From contig NZ_CP054836.1 in NCBI RefSeq assembly GCF_013358405.1, positions 1,240,001 through 1,304,000 of the forward strand: a stretch of DNA of 64,000 nt, in the 5' to 3' direction. The position numbers and the translations under genes are program-made. Positions 1 to 9,976 of the stretch are shown one piece after another. How positions within the stretch are numbered: the stretch's first letter is position 1; every line of letters begins with the position of its first letter. The notes beneath the pieces were generated by a model. It was not told the DNA's origin and searched no databases. It saw nothing but the letters and a program-made list of their open reading frames with translations. This DNA is from Oricola thermophila (GTDB lineage Bacteria; Pseudomonadota; Alphaproteobacteria; Rhizobiales; Rhizobiaceae).

Positions 1-269
1 ATTTCGCGGACGATATCGCAGCCGCCGACAAACTCGCCCTTCACGTAGAGCTGCGGGATGGTCGGCCAGTTGGAATAGTCCTTGATGCCCTGACGCAGGT
101 CATCATCGGCGAGCACATTGATGCCCTTGTAGTCGACGCCGAGATAGTCGAGAATCTGCACGACCTGTCCCGAAAATCCGCACTGGGGAAAGCCCGGCGT
201 GCCCTTCATGAACAGGACGACGTCGTTCGACTTCACTTCCTGGTCGATGAAATCCTTGATACCGCTCAT
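1..269 (-). CDS. grxD: Monothiol glutaredoxin GrxD (3' end outside window)
   Basis: Cytosolic CGFS-type glutaredoxin that binds a glutathione-ligated [2Fe-2S] cluster and acts in iron-sulfur trafficking, classically together with BolA proteins. The 89 visible residues begin [12 protein letters not shown] and carry the CGFS site at residues 30-33 and the WPTIPQLY segment typical of the glutathione-binding face. The ATG at 267-269 has AAAGGA seven bases upstream. The gene runs off the left edge, so the last ~20 residues are unseen. A bolA-family gene lies about 200 bp upstream on the same strand, the expected partner. Identification is firm. Confidence 0.95.
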   Translation of the reverse strand, partial: MSGIKDFIDQEVKSNDVVLFMKGTPGFPQCGFSGQVVQILDYLGVDYKGINVLADDDLRQGIKDYSNWPTIPQLYVKGEFVGGCDIVRE

Positions 270-463
270 TACTGGTCCTTTCGAGGCCGGTCCGGCGACC
301 GGCAATTGATGTATCCTGTATACCTATATCCCGCCATGGAGCCGCTTCTCAAGGCTTCCATTGCGCTTGCGGCAGCGCCGTTCCGCTTGTCTGCGCGGCA
401 TGGCCGGTACCGTCTCGCGTCTGCGGGCGAGGCTGCGGCGCGCCCGGCTTTCCGCGGACTGGC

Positions 464-697
464 TCAATCCGGCGCCGAAGTCTGTAGCGCGAGTGCGTGC
501 AGGACGCCGCCCATCTTGCCCTGCAATGCCTGGTAAACCATCTGATGCTGCTGGACGCGCGACTTGCCGCGAAAACTCTCCGAAACCACTTCGGCTGCAT
601 AGTGGTCGCCGTCGCCGGCCATGTCCCGGATCGTGACCTGCGCATCCGGAATCGCCTCCTTGATCATTTTCTCGATTTCCGAGGCGTTCATTGGCAT
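464..697 (-). CDS. BolA/IbaG family protein
   Basis: 77-residue BolA-fold protein, the usual partner of monothiol glutaredoxins in [2Fe-2S] sensing and delivery. The sequence shows the family landmarks: an N-terminal helix MNASEIEKMIKEAIPDAQV, the GDGDHYAAEVVS segment, SFRGKSRVQQHQMVYQAL, and the final MGGVLHALAL. Start ATG at 697 is preceded by AGGAG eight bases upstream; an alternative ATG lies two codons in. It sits just downstream of purL and upstream of grxD, a common rhizobial order. Whether it is BolA proper or the IbaG/YrbA branch cannot be settled by eye. Confidence 0.93.
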   Translation of the reverse strand: MPMNASEIEKMIKEAIPDAQVTIRDMAGDGDHYAAEVVSESFRGKSRVQQHQMVYQALQGKMGGVLHALALQTSAPD

Positions 698-708
698 GTG
701 GCGTTCTC

Positions 709-2946
709 CTACTCTGCGGCTTCCGCGTGTCGATTGGCATCCATGAATTCGGGGAACCAGGATTCATGGATTCGCGCCAGTTCCGATACAGATATGGCGA
801 CCTGCACGGGCGCAGTCAATGCGAGCGTGTCGCCGCCGACCGTGCCGAGCTCGCGGAACGGAACGCCGGCCCCCTCGGCGTTGAGCGCGAAGAAATGCGC
901 GTTCTCGGGGGCGACCGTGACGAGGTAGCGGGCCTGGTCCTCGCCGAAAAGCAATGCATGGGCAGGAGCGGCGTCGCCGGCATCGATAGTCGCCCCCTTT
1001 CCGGAGGAGATGCACATTTCCGCGAGTGCCACGATCATGCCGCCATCGGAGAGGTCGTGACAGGCCGTCACATGGCTGTTGCGTATGGCCGAGCGAACGA
1101 AATCGCCGTTGCGTTTCTCGCAATACAGGTCCACCGGCGGCGGCGGCCCGTCGGTGCGGTCGTTGATGACGCGATTGAAGATGGACTGGCCGAGATGGGT
1201 GCCGTCGCCCCCAAGCAGGAAGATCCTGTCGCCGTCCTGCATGGCGGAAATTCGCGCCATTGCGGAATGGTCGGGCAGGAGACCGACGCCGGCGATGGTC
1301 GGTGTCGGCAGGATGGCCTCGCCATTCGTCTCGTTGTAAAGCGAGACGTTGCCGGACACGATCGGAAAGCCGAGGGCCGTGCAGGCCTCGCCGATTCCCT
1401 CGATGGCGCGAACGAACTGGCCCATGATTTCCGGGCGTTCCGGATTGCCGAAATTGAGGTTGTCGGTTGCCGCCAAGGGTTCCGCGCCCGTGGCCGTAAT
1501 GTTCCGCCAGCACTCGGCGACCGCCTGCTTGCCGCCTTCGTAGGGATCGGCTTCGCAGTAGCGCGGGGTCACGTCGGAGGAGAAGGCCAGCGCCTTGGTC
1601 GGATGGCCGTCAACGCGCACCACGCCTGCGTCGCCGCCGGGCAGTTGCAGGGAATTGCCCTGGATAAGCGTATCGTATTGCTCCCACACCCATCGGCGCG
1701 ATGCCATGTTGGGCGATCCGAGGATTCTCTTCAGTGCCTCGCCATAGTCCTCGGGTTCCTCGAACTGGGAGGCATCCATTTCCTGGTACTGCGCCGGCGT
1801 CATCCACGGACGATCGTATTCCGGTGCCTCGTCGCCGAGTTCCTTGATCGGCAGATTGGCGACTTCCTCGCCCTCGTGAAGGACGCGGAAGCGCAGGTCG
1901 TCCGTCGTCTTGCCGACGACGGCGAAATCGAGTCCCCATTTCTGGAAGATTGCCTTGGCTTCATCTTCCTTCTCCGGGCGCAGCACCATCAGCATGCGCT
2001 CCTGGCTTTCAGACAGCATCATCTCGTAGGCAGTCATGCGCTCCTCGCGCACCGGAACCTTGTCGAGATCGAGCAGGATGCCGAGATTGCCCTTGGCACC
2101 CATCTCGACCGCCGAGCAGGTGAGGCCCGCCGCACCCATGTCCTGGATGGCGATCACCGCGCCCGAGGCCATAAGCTCAAGACAGGCTTCCAGAAGGCAT
2201 TTCTCGGTGAACGGGTCACCGACCTGAACCGTCGGGCGTTTCTCGTCTATGTCGTCACCGAATTCGGCGGAGGCCATCGTGGCGCCGCCGACGCCGTCGC
2301 GGCCGGTCTTGGCGCCGAGATAGACGACGGGAAGGCCGACGCCCTTGGCCTCGGAGAGGAAGATCGCATCCGTCTTGGCGATGCCGGCGGCAAATGCATT
2401 GACAAGTATGTTGCCATTGTACCGCGCATCGAACTCGACCTCGCCGCCAACGGTCGGTACGCCAAACGAGTTTCCGTATCCTCCGACGCCGGCAACGACA
2501 CCTGAAACGAGGTGGCGGGTCTTGGGGTGGTCGGGCTCGCCGAAGCGCAGGGCATTCATCGCCGCAACAGGCCGCGCGCCCATGGTGAAGACATCGCGCA
2601 GGATGCCGCCGACGCCGGTCGCCGCGCCCTGGTACGGCTCGATATAGGAGGGATGGTTGTGGCTCTCCATCTTGAAGACGACGCAATCGCCGTCCCCGAT
2701 ATCGACCACGCCGGCATTCTCGCCCGGTCCCTGGATGACCTGCGGCCCGGTGGTTGGGAGCGTCTTAAGCCATTTCTTGGAGGACTTGTAGGAACAGTGC
2801 TCGTTCCACATGGCCGACCAGATGCCGAGTTCGGTAAAGGTCGGTTCGCGGCCGGTCAGCTCCAGTATGCGTTCATATTCGTCCGGCGTGATGCCGTGGG
2901 CTTCGACGAGTTCGGGGGTGATGGGAATTGAATTGCGAATGGACAT
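709..2946 (-). CDS. purL: Phosphoribosylformylglycinamidine synthase subunit PurL
   Basis: Large catalytic subunit of FGAM synthase in de novo purine biosynthesis: converts FGAR to FGAM with ATP and ammonia delivered by PurQ. 745 residues is the size of the small-type (three-component) PurL. NEHCSYK is at 48-54 and ESHNHPS at 94-100, both conserved around the ATP/FGAR site; the two AIRS-like halves follow. PurQ and PurS, the other two components, are encoded at 5.3-5.9 kb and 7.3-7.6 kb on the same strand. bolA starts 11 bp past the stop, suggesting co-transcription. Confidence 0.97.
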   Translation of the reverse strand: MSIRNSIPITPELVEAHGITPDEYERILELTGREPTFTELGIWSAMWNEHCSYKSSKKWLKTLPTTGPQVIQGPGENAGVVDIGDGDCVVFKMESHNHPSYIEPYQGAATGVGGILRDVFTMGARPVAAMNALRFGEPDHPKTRHLVSGVVAGVGGYGNSFGVPTVGGEVEFDARYNGNILVNAFAAGIAKTDAIFLSEAKGVGLPVVYLGAKTGRDGVGGATMASAEFGDDIDEKRPTVQVGDPFTEKCLLEACLELMASGAVIAIQDMGAAGLTCSAVEMGAKGNLGILLDLDKVPVREERMTAYEMMLSESQERMLMVLRPEKEDEAKAIFQKWGLDFAVVGKTTDDLRFRVLHEGEEVANLPIKELGDEAPEYDRPWMTPAQYQEMDASQFEEPEDYGEALKRILGSPNMASRRWVWEQYDTLIQGNSLQLPGGDAGVVRVDGHPTKALAFSSDVTPRYCEADPYEGGKQAVAECWRNITATGAEPLAATDNLNFGNPERPEIMGQFVRAIEGIGEACTALGFPIVSGNVSLYNETNGEAILPTPTIAGVGLLPDHSAMARISAMQDGDRIFLLGGDGTHLGQSIFNRVINDRTDGPPPPVDLYCEKRNGDFVRSAIRNSHVTACHDLSDGGMIVALAEMCISSGKGATIDAGDAAPAHALLFGEDQARYLVTVAPENAHFFALNAEGAGVPFRELGTVGGDTLALTAPVQVAISVSELARIHESWFPEFMDANRHAEAAE

Positions 2947-3080
2947 GGGAACCGGCTTGTCGGTGCGAGATTGAGGGTGAGTGCCGAATACACCAATTCA
3001 CAGCACTGTCGAAAGGGGGCGAACGTCCGCCATGACTGCCTGTGCGGGTTTCTCCAGTCCTAAATCGCCATCCTGCCTCG

Positions 3081-4508
3081 TCAGTCGAAGCTTTCATAGG
3101 CACCGGCCCCGCTCTCGAGGAGGGCCCGCAAGCGCTGGAGGCCGTCACGCACGACATCCCGATCGACGGGATTGGAGAAGGCAATTCGGACGCGGTGGAA
3201 GGATCGCTCGGAGCGAGCGGACTTGAACTCGTCCTCGGAATCGATCAGTACCCCCTCCCGCTCGGCGGCAGTCTTGAATGTGCCCGACAGCCACGGATCC
3301 GGCAGTTTGAGCCAGATGAACGGGGCGTAGTTGGAGGACGTGAATTCATAGCCGTCGAGCATTTCCCGCACGATGGCAACGCGATCGGCTATCTCCGCCG
3401 CCACACGTCCCCTTATTTCCTCGGCTGCTCCGCATAGCACCATTCGTGCCGCAAGCTCGGTCAGCAGGTATGTCTTTCCGCCCGTCAGGAGCCGTGTCGC
3501 GGTCACCACCCGGCCGGCCATGCGCGGCGGGCAGGCGACCCAGGCGGCGCGCAGCCCCGCGGCAACCGCCTTCGACAGGCCGGAAACGTGGAAGGTCAGT
3601 TCCGGGGCGAGCGACGCTATCGGAGGAATCGGGTCGTCGTGCAGGCAGCCGTAGACGTTGTCCTCGATGATGAGAAGGTTGTAGCGCCTTGCTATCGCCG
3701 CGATCGCTTCGCGGCGTTCCTGGGGCATGACCGCCAGGGTCGGGTTCTGAAGTCCCGGCATCAGGAAGATCAGCTTCGGATGCTGTTGCGCGCAAATGTG
3801 TTCCAGCTTTTCCGGAATCGCTCCGTATTCGTCGATCGCCACGCTCACAGGCCGGCGCCCCATCATCTGCGCCGCGCGGGGCACGTTGGCATAGCTCAAC
3901 TCTTCGACGGCGATGCGGTCTCCTGGAAGGGTCATCGCCGCTATGATGGCGACAATGCCCGAATGCACACCCTGTACCGGGGCGATGTCTTCCATCGGCG
4001 GTCGCCAGTTGCGATTGGCGAGCCATGTCTGGCCGGCGCGTTGCCAGTCCGGTGAGACAGAGCGGATGTAGTCGGATACCTGAAGCGGGTCCTCGCGCAG
4101 GATCCGGGCGGTGAGACGCTCCAGCGTTTCGCTGATTGGTACCAGCGGCGCGGCGGAGGCATCGAAGCGGATCATTTCGCCCGACGAATAACGTTCGGCG
4201 ATCCGGGTGTTTGCGTCCGGCGTGAAGACGATGCTTTGTTCCTCATCCCGTGGAGGGGCGCTGGCCGGGCCCGTCACATAGGTCCCGCGCCCGACCTCAC
4301 CCGAGACAAGCCCGCGCTCGCGCACGATCGAATAGGCGCGACTTACCGTGCCCACAGTAACCCCGAGATCGAATGCAAGGTTGCGCTGAGGCGGAAGCTT
4401 CGTTCCAAGCGAAAGCGTGCCGGTTTCGATCGCTTCCTCGATCCGTCCGGCGAGACGCATGTACAGCGGACCCTCGCCGTCATCGAGGTTTGGTACCCAA
4501 TTTGTCAT
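3081..4508 (-). CDS. MocR-type transcriptional regulator (GntR wHTH + aminotransferase fold)
   Basis: 475-residue MocR/PdxR-type regulator. Residues ~13-80 form a GntR winged helix (PPQRNLAFDLGVTVGTVSRA is the recognition region). The rest is a fold-type I aminotransferase domain with IEDNVYG (PLP-pyridine Asp283) and SGLSK (Lys313, PLP Schiff base), so it probably senses an amino compound or PLP. The gene is divergent from a DUF1127 gene 81 bp away. A perfect palindrome covers its own start codon (4502-4516), which suggests autoregulation. Target and ligand unknown. GntR/MocR family assignment is firm; the physiological role is not. Confidence 0.92.
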   Translation of the reverse strand: MTNWVPNLDDGEGPLYMRLAGRIEEAIETGTLSLGTKLPPQRNLAFDLGVTVGTVSRAYSIVRERGLVSGEVGRGTYVTGPASAPPRDEEQSIVFTPDANTRIAERYSSGEMIRFDASAAPLVPISETLERLTARILREDPLQVSDYIRSVSPDWQRAGQTWLANRNWRPPMEDIAPVQGVHSGIVAIIAAMTLPGDRIAVEELSYANVPRAAQMMGRRPVSVAIDEYGAIPEKLEHICAQQHPKLIFLMPGLQNPTLAVMPQERREAIAAIARRYNLLIIEDNVYGCLHDDPIPPIASLAPELTFHVSGLSKAVAAGLRAAWVACPPRMAGRVVTATRLLTGGKTYLLTELAARMVLCGAAEEIRGRVAAEIADRVAIVREMLDGYEFTSSNYAPFIWLKLPDPWLSGTFKTAAEREGVLIDSEDEFKSARSERSFHRVRIAFSNPVDRDVVRDGLQRLRALLESGAGAYESFD

Positions 4509-4516
4509 GGTGACAA
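4502..4516. promoter_or_regulatory. Palindromic operator candidate at the MocR start codon
   Basis: Perfect inverted repeat TTGTCA-TGG-TGACAA; the MocR ATG (minus strand, 4506-4508) lies inside it. Related half-sites recur in the same divergent region: CACAATGCA at 4554-4562 and TGCAATTGTCC at 4604-4614. GntR-fold regulators bind dimeric sites of this type, so autoregulation and control of the divergent DUF1127 gene are plausible. Function is inferred. Confidence 0.5.
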
Positions 4517-4589
4517 TGTTTAGATTGAGGGGTAGTGCGAGTCAATGTAGGGGCACAATGCAATACATTTTCATGAATGGGTCAGTACG

Positions 4590-4838
4590 ATGGTATCAAT
4601 CGATGCAATTGTCCCGCATAATGGCCCTGTACGCATCGGCTACAGGACATATGCCGGCATTGGCGCAGTGCCTTTGCGAGATTGGCTAGGGGTGTTCGTA
4701 GCCATTATCCGTGCGCGAATGACGAAGCGCCGTACCCGGTTGCACCTGCGTGAGCTAACGGACGATCAACTGCGTGATATCGGCCTGACGCGCGAACAGG
4801 CACGTTTCGAGGCGAACAAGCCTTTCTGGTGGCGCTAG
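4590..4838 (+). CDS. DUF1127 domain small protein
   Basis: 82 residues. The C-terminal half (RTRLHLRELTDDQLRDIGLT, then REQARFEANKPFWWR) is a canonical DUF1127 (YjiS-like) arginine-rich helical motif; the N-terminal half is not conserved to my eye. Family members in Alphaproteobacteria have been linked to phosphate/carbon metabolism and RNA turnover, but the role of this copy is unknown. It is divergent from a MocR regulator and may be its main target. The ATG at 4590 is the furthest upstream start and has no strong ribosome-binding site, so a shorter form is possible. Confidence 0.8.
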   Translation: MVSIDAIVPHNGPVRIGYRTYAGIGAVPLRDWLGVFVAIIRARMTKRRTRLHLRELTDDQLRDIGLTREQARFEANKPFWWR

Positions 4839-4841
4839 GCT

Positions 4842-5255
4842 TCAGCAACTGTCCCGGCCGGCGGACCAGGCCAGAACGTCATCGTTTATCCGGCCGGAAA
4901 TGGCCGTGTTTGCCAGTGGGCCGTAGGTGGTGATCCTTACCGGATTGCCGTTGGCCTCGATCACGAGTTTCGGCAGTCCCGCCGACTTGCCTCTCTCCAC
5001 AACAAGGAGGCGAGGGCTGCCGATCCTCGTGTCGAGCTCGGGAATGACCGCGAATTGACGAAATGCGCGCTCGCCTGTCCTGAACCAGCAGCGCTGCGCG
5101 TTCTCGTTGACATTGGCGAGTACCGTTGTCGCATTGGTCGCATCGACCTCCACGATCAGCGGGCCGCCTATGCGTTCCGTGGCGCAGGATGAGAGAACCG
5201 TGCCTGCAATGATCCAGGTGGCGGCACGGGGCAGCAGGGCGACGCGCCGTTTCAA
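4842..5255 (-). CDS. Small lipoprotein translationally coupled to purQ
   Basis: 137-residue predicted lipoprotein of unknown function. Basic start [10 protein letters not shown], hydrophobic stretch, then lipobox LSSC, so it should be exported and lipidated. I chose the TTG at 5255 because it overlaps the purQ stop (TTGA arrangement) and places the basic signal-peptide n-region exactly at the N-terminus. The mature part contains a Cys-Trp pair ([11 protein letters not shown]) and ends in a C-terminal Cys. It overlaps purQ and converges with the DUF1127 gene 3 bp away. I do not recognise a domain. Confidence 0.75.
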   Translation of the reverse strand: MKRRVALLPRAATWIIAGTVLSSCATERIGGPLIVEVDATNATTVLANVNENAQRCWFRTGERAFRQFAVIPELDTRIGSPRLLVVERGKSAGLPKLVIEANGNPVRITTYGPLANTAISGRINDDVLAWSAGRDSC

Positions 5256-5932
5256 GCCGCAGCCTTGTCGAGGCAATCGAGTGCACTCTCGAAGAGGCCT
5301 CTTCCGTCGGTGCCTCCATGGGCTGCCTCGATGAGATTCTCCGGATGCGGCATCATGCCGAGCACGTTGCCGGCCTCGTTGACTATGCCGGCGATGTCCT
5401 CGATGGAGCCGTTGGGGTTGGTGCCCTCGGCGTAGCGGAACACGACCTGGCGGTTTCCGTTGAGGCGTTTCAGTGTCTCCGCGTCGGCGAAATAATTGCC
5501 GTCGTGATGGGCGACAGGACAGCGGATGATCTGGCCCCGGGCATAGGCACGGGTGAAATCCGTGTCCGCGTTGACGACTTCGAGCTTCACTTCCTTGCAG
5601 ACAAATTTCAGAGAGGCATTGCGCATCAGCGCACCGGGCAGGAGGCCCGCTTCCAGCAGGATCTGAAAACCGTTGCAAACGCCCATGACGCGAACGCCGG
5701 CTTCGGCCTTGCGACGGATCGCTTCCATGACCGGCATGCGCGCGCCGATGGCACCGCAGCGCAGGTAGTCGCCATAGGAAAATCCGCCCGGTACGACGAT
5801 CAGGTCCACATCGGGAATTTCCGTGTCCGTCTGCCAGACGGTCAACGGCTCCTTGCCGGATATCTTCGTGATCGCCGCGATCATGTCGCGGTCGCGGTTG
5901 AGGCCGGGGAGGAGGACGACAGCGGATTTCAT
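5252..5932 (-). CDS. purQ: Phosphoribosylformylglycinamidine synthase glutaminase subunit PurQ
   Basis: Class I glutamine amidotransferase that supplies ammonia to PurL. 226 residues; [15 protein letters not shown] at 47-61, nucleophile Cys86 in MGVCNGFQ, and the catalytic His/Glu near the C-terminus in MMPHPEN. Start ATG at 5932. Its stop overlaps the TTG start of a lipoprotein. In many relatives purQ directly follows purS; here an acyltransferase gene separates them. Confidence 0.97.
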   Translation of the reverse strand: MKSAVVLLPGLNRDRDMIAAITKISGKEPLTVWQTDTEIPDVDLIVVPGGFSYGDYLRCGAIGARMPVMEAIRRKAEAGVRVMGVCNGFQILLEAGLLPGALMRNASLKFVCKEVKLEVVNADTDFTRAYARGQIIRCPVAHHDGNYFADAETLKRLNGNRQVVFRYAEGTNPNGSIEDIAGIVNEAGNVLGMMPHPENLIEAAHGGTDGRGLFESALDCLDKAAA

Positions 5933-6078
5933 CGTTTCGTTGGGCTTATCCGGGGAGAAACTCTTTCGCGCTTAATAGCGGAACGAGCCGGCCATGGCGA
6001 GTGGTTTCGCCCTTCATTCACCCCTTAACCTCGAACGGGCCGGTCCAGGCCGGCCCGAAATTGTGCCTGCCCGTGGCG

Positions 6079-7152
6079 TCATTCCGCCGGCGCTGCGACC
6101 GGGGCCGGATTGCGGCTGCCGGGTGTGCCGGGAATATGTGCCCAGGCCGGTCGTTCGAACAGGAAGGTCGCGATGCCGGTCCGCTTCACGATCAGGTAGA
6201 GTACGACCGGCGCGGACACCGCCCCGACCAGGACAAGGCTGCTGAGCAGGCTCGTGTCCGTCAACCCGGTCTTCATCGCGATGATGCGGATGGCCGACAT
6301 GGGCAATGTGAAGGCGAGATAGACGGCAAGCGAGTGCTGTCCGAGCCGGCGGAGCCAGTCCATGAAGGTGAATTTCGTCAGGAGTGCGCTGCCGACACAC
6401 AGGGCGATCGCGCCAATAACGGCCAGCGTCAGATGCAGCGGCGGAAAGGCGGCATAGCCCATCTTCATGTCAAGCGGCAGCAGGGTGCCGTCGGGCCAGA
6501 AGACGAGAAAGGCCTCGGCCGCTGCCCACGCAGCCAGGCCAAGCACCGCCGCCAGGGGCCGCGCGGCTGCACCTTCCACGAACCTGAAAATCAGGGGGGA
6601 GGCGGCGTAACCGAGGTAGAAGAAGACGAAGTAGGCGCAGAACTGCGTCACCGCGTAGCTCGCGACGTCGATCGGAGCCAGCTGCAGGCCCGCGGCCGCG
6701 GCGATCACCAGCCAGTGGGGTAGGCGGAACTGCCAGGCGAGTTTCGCGGCGAGGCTGAACACGCCGAGCATGTAGATGAACCAGAAGACGCCGTAGGGCT
6801 GGACCACCGCCACCGCCAGATCCGAAAGCATGGCGCCGGGATCGCGTCCGGCGATACCCACTTTCAGCACGATATTGATCGCCACCCAGACGGCATAGAA
6901 GTAGAAATAGTGCACCACGCGGCGGTCGGCATAGCGCTTCCAGTCGCGGCCGATGACCTGCGAGAGGAAGAGACCCGATATCAGGAAGAACTCGGGCATG
7001 CGAAACGGGGTGGCGAAGCCGATCACATAGTGCAGGAACCCGGTCTCGCCGGTATATTTGCCGACATTGTGCGCGGCATACATCATCACCACGAGGATGA
7101 TGGAAATGCCCTTGGCTGCATCGACCCAGTCGTATCTCTTTTTCGTATCCAT
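6079..7152 (-). CDS. Acyltransferase-3 family membrane protein
   Basis: About 357 residues with roughly ten hydrophobic segments. The N-terminus KRYDWVDAAKGISIILVV and the PFRMPEFFLISGLF segment match the acyltransferase 3 (OafA/YcfT-like) family that O-acetylates cell-surface polysaccharides or lipids. The ATG at 7152 (MDTKKRYDW) puts the conserved motif at the N-terminus; another ATG lies 12 codons upstream at 7188, and neither has a clear ribosome-binding site. It sits between purS and purQ on the same strand, so it may ride on the purine operon. A GC-rich hairpin follows at about 6037-6057. Acceptor unknown. Confidence 0.82.
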   Translation of the reverse strand: MDTKKRYDWVDAAKGISIILVVMMYAAHNVGKYTGETGFLHYVIGFATPFRMPEFFLISGLFLSQVIGRDWKRYADRRVVHYFYFYAVWVAINIVLKVGIAGRDPGAMLSDLAVAVVQPYGVFWFIYMLGVFSLAAKLAWQFRLPHWLVIAAAAGLQLAPIDVASYAVTQFCAYFVFFYLGYAASPLIFRFVEGAAARPLAAVLGLAAWAAAEAFLVFWPDGTLLPLDMKMGYAAFPPLHLTLAVIGAIALCVGSALLTKFTFMDWLRRLGQHSLAVYLAFTLPMSAIRIIAMKTGLTDTSLLSSLVLVGAVSAPVVLYLIVKRTGIATFLFERPAWAHIPGTPGSRNPAPVAAPAE

Positions 7153-7312
7153 GAACCCGCGCCCGAACCGACGAAATGATGCCGGCATTCTATTCGGACG
7201 CGCGGGCCAATGCGGTTAATGGCGCGGTCCCGGGCGGGGAAAATCCTTACCTGTGGTTAACGGCCTGTTCCGAATCGGGACGCCGGCGAAACGCCGTTTC
7301 GTTCCCGCACAT

Positions 7313-7555
7313 CTATTCGATTTCGAAGGTGTAGTCCTCGATCACCGTGTTGGCGAGCAGCTTCTCGCACATCGCCTTCAGGTCGGCTTCCGCCCTGGCG
7401 CGATCCTTCGTGTCGAGTTCGACGTCGAACACCTTGCCCTGCCTGACCTTTGCGACCTGGGGAAATTCGAGTGCATGCAGGGCGCCCTCTATCGCCTTGC
7501 CCTGCGGGTCGAGAACGCCGTTCTTGAGGGTGACGGTTACGCGTGCCTTGATCAT
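7313..7555 (-). CDS. purS: Phosphoribosylformylglycinamidine synthase subunit PurS
   Basis: 80-residue structural subunit that bridges PurL and PurQ for ammonia channelling. MIKARVTVTLKNGVLDPQGK and the VAKVRQGKVFDVEL segment are diagnostic, as is full family length. The ATG at 7555 follows the purC stop by 16 bp, so purC and purS form one transcript. Confidence 0.95.
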   Translation of the reverse strand: MIKARVTVTLKNGVLDPQGKAIEGALHALEFPQVAKVRQGKVFDVELDTKDRARAEADLKAMCEKLLANTVIEDYTFEIE

Positions 7556-7571
7556 GTCCTGCCCGGATCGA

Positions 7572-8336
<765 letters not shown>

Positions 8337-8480
8337 GAATCTTGTGCTCTGCCTTGGGATTGCGGCGACTGGCGCCCGCGGGTCATTGGCGCCGTTTACT
8401 CCAAACCGCGCACAAGCACAAACGCCGTCGGTGGATATTCCGTCATTTTCCGGCTGCGACCAAAGGCAGGCGCATTCGTG

Positions 8481-8509
8481 TTGAATTTTTAACGGTCATT
8501 TGATTTAGA
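8481..8509 (+). promoter_or_regulatory. Sigma70-like promoter for the ATPase zeta gene
   Basis: TTGAAT at 8481-8486 and TTTAGA at 8504-8509, 17 bp apart, 67 bp before the start codon of the zeta-subunit gene in the region divergent from purC. Assigned by pattern only. Confidence 0.4.
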
Positions 8510-8576
8510 CGTGCCGACCATCCATCTTGAGTTGGACGCACAGCGTCACTCAGGCCTTCCAACGGAGAAGTTCGCC

Positions 8577-8894
8577 ATGTCGATGAAAGATCGTAAGGAC
8601 GCGTACGAGAACAAGTTCGCCCATGACGAGGAGCTGCGTTTCAAGGCGATAGCCCGCCGAAACAAGCTTCTTGGCCTGTGGGCGGCCGAAAAGCTGGGCA
8701 AGACTGGCGACGAGGCCGAGGCCTATGCCAAGGAAGTGGTCCTCGCCGATTTCGAGGAAGCCGGTGACGATGACGTGTTCCGCAAGGTGCGCGGCGACTT
8801 CGACGCTGCCGGTGTCGAGCAGTCCGACCACCAGATCCGCCGCACGATGGACGAGCTTCTCGAGGAGGCGATCGCGCAGGTGCAGGCCGAATAG
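8577..8894 (+). CDS. F1Fo-ATPase inhibitor subunit zeta (DUF1476)
   Basis: 105-residue DUF1476 protein; the family founder is the alphaproteobacterial zeta subunit that blocks ATP hydrolysis by the F1Fo ATP synthase. The motif KFAHDEELRFKAIARRNKLL followed by GLWAAEKLG is diagnostic, and the four-helix family length fits. I start at the ATG at 8577 (MSMKDRKDAYENKF), which has GGAGAA 9 bp upstream and matches the family N-terminus; the frame is open further upstream but not conserved. It is monocistronic and divergent from purC. The ATP synthase genes are not in the window. Confidence 0.92.
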   Translation: MSMKDRKDAYENKFAHDEELRFKAIARRNKLLGLWAAEKLGKTGDEAEAYAKEVVLADFEEAGDDDVFRKVRGDFDAAGVEQSDHQIRRTMDELLEEAIAQVQAE

Positions 8895-8919
8895 GCTGCG
8901 CCGGCGGCTTCGCCCGCCG

Positions 8920-9468
8920 TCACAGCCTTTTCATGAATTCCGCGAAGACCATCAATCCTTCGGGCCACGGGCCGTGGCCCGATTCGGCGTTGATGTGTCC
9001 GGATTCTCCGGCATCCACCAGGAATGCCCCCCAGTCGGCAGCCGCATCGGCGGCCTTCTCGAAGGTCGAGAACGGATCGTTCCGGCTCGCGATGACGAAC
9101 GCCGGAAAGGGTAGCGGCGCGCTGGGATAGGGACCGAATGTCGTCAGGTGTCTCGGCCTGATCCCGGGATTGTCAACTTCCGGCGGCGCCACGAAGAAGC
9201 CGCCCCTGACATTTTCAGGCCGGTCCTGGACCGCATGGACGGCCGCTGCGACACCGAGCGAGTGGGCCACGAGGACGACGGGTTTCGTCGCGCGCGATAT
9301 TTCCTCGCGAACACGCGATACCCAGTCATCGCGTACGGGCTTCGACCACTCTGCCTGCTCCACGCGACGGGCCGTCGCCATGTTTCCTTCCCATCGCGAT
9401 TGCCAGTGGTCGGGACTGGAATTCTTGTAGCCCGGTATGATCAGGATTTCTGCGTCTTTGATCTTCAT
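8920..9468 (-). CDS. RBBP9/YdeN-type alpha/beta hydrolase
   Basis: 182-residue serine hydrolase of the RBBP9/YdeN family (DUF452-like small hydrolases). IIPGYKNSSPDHWQSRWE is the N-terminal hallmark; the nucleophile elbow is AHSLG, an Asp lies in SRNDPFS, and the His in GHINAESGHGPWPEG. These give a complete catalytic triad. Start at 9468 (MKIKDAEILIIPG) is chosen because the core fold begins there; the frame stays open for 15 more codons. Substrate unknown. Convergent with the zeta-subunit gene. Confidence 0.85.
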   Translation of the reverse strand: MKIKDAEILIIPGYKNSSPDHWQSRWEGNMATARRVEQAEWSKPVRDDWVSRVREEISRATKPVVLVAHSLGVAAAVHAVQDRPENVRGGFFVAPPEVDNPGIRPRHLTTFGPYPSAPLPFPAFVIASRNDPFSTFEKAADAAADWGAFLVDAGESGHINAESGHGPWPEGLMVFAEFMKRL

Positions 9469-9531
9469 GCGCCGGAGGTCGTCATTTCGACGGCAAATGT
9501 CAATCCGGCGCATGATGTTCTTTGCAGCCTG

Positions 9532-9759
9532 CTATTGAGCGGTCGGGGCTGCAGGCTGGACCGGGACCGATTCCGACGCCATCGGAGCTGCCGGGTTCTG
9601 GTCCGACCCGACCTCTCCGCTGCCGCCGAGGAAGAATACGCTGGCAATCAGCACTACGATTACGGCAAGCGCGATAAGCGGGCCGACATAGCCGGACTGT
9701 TCGGTGGTCTGGTAGGAATGAATGTTCGGGCGGGTGTCGTACAGTTCGCGATAATCCAT
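9532..9759 (-). CDS. Small single-pass membrane protein, unknown function
   Basis: 75 residues: short N-terminal cytosolic part (MDYRELYDTRPNIHSYQTT), one transmembrane segment (PLIALAVIVVLIASVFFLGG) and a Pro/Ala-rich tail. AGGAGG lies 9 bp before the ATG at 9759; an ATG six bases further upstream (9765) is too close to that site. The Hyphomicrobiales carry many such short anchored proteins without known role. No domain recognised. Confidence 0.7.
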   Translation of the reverse strand: MDYRELYDTRPNIHSYQTTEQSGYVGPLIALAVIVVLIASVFFLGGSGEVGSDQNPAAPMASESVPVQPAAPTAQ

Positions 9760-9976
9760 CGCCATGGTCCTCCTGTGTCCGATGTTTCGGAACGGATAGG
9801 ATTGCCGGCGAAAATGGCGGTGCGGGTACGGAACGCTTCACAAGCAATGTCTTTCTGCAAACAAGGGACCGCGCTTCGTGAGGTCCCTTTCTTGCTTCGC
9901 AGAATCAGCATGTTAGGCCGTGTTAGCGACGTTCAAATCTTCGGTTTTCCTGTCATCAGCCGTGAATTTCGCTCGA

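Noticed and set aside
306..536. 76-codon plus-strand frame between grxD and bolA
   Set aside because: Overlaps bolA in antisense, Arg/Ala/Pro-rich shadow composition, no start signals.
691..2505. 604-codon open frame antisense to purL
   Set aside because: High-GC mirror of a strongly conserved gene; no ribosome-binding site, no recognisable domain.
6037..6057. Terminator after the acyltransferase gene
   Set aside because: GGGCCGG/CCGGCCC hairpin is present but no U-run follows on the minus strand.
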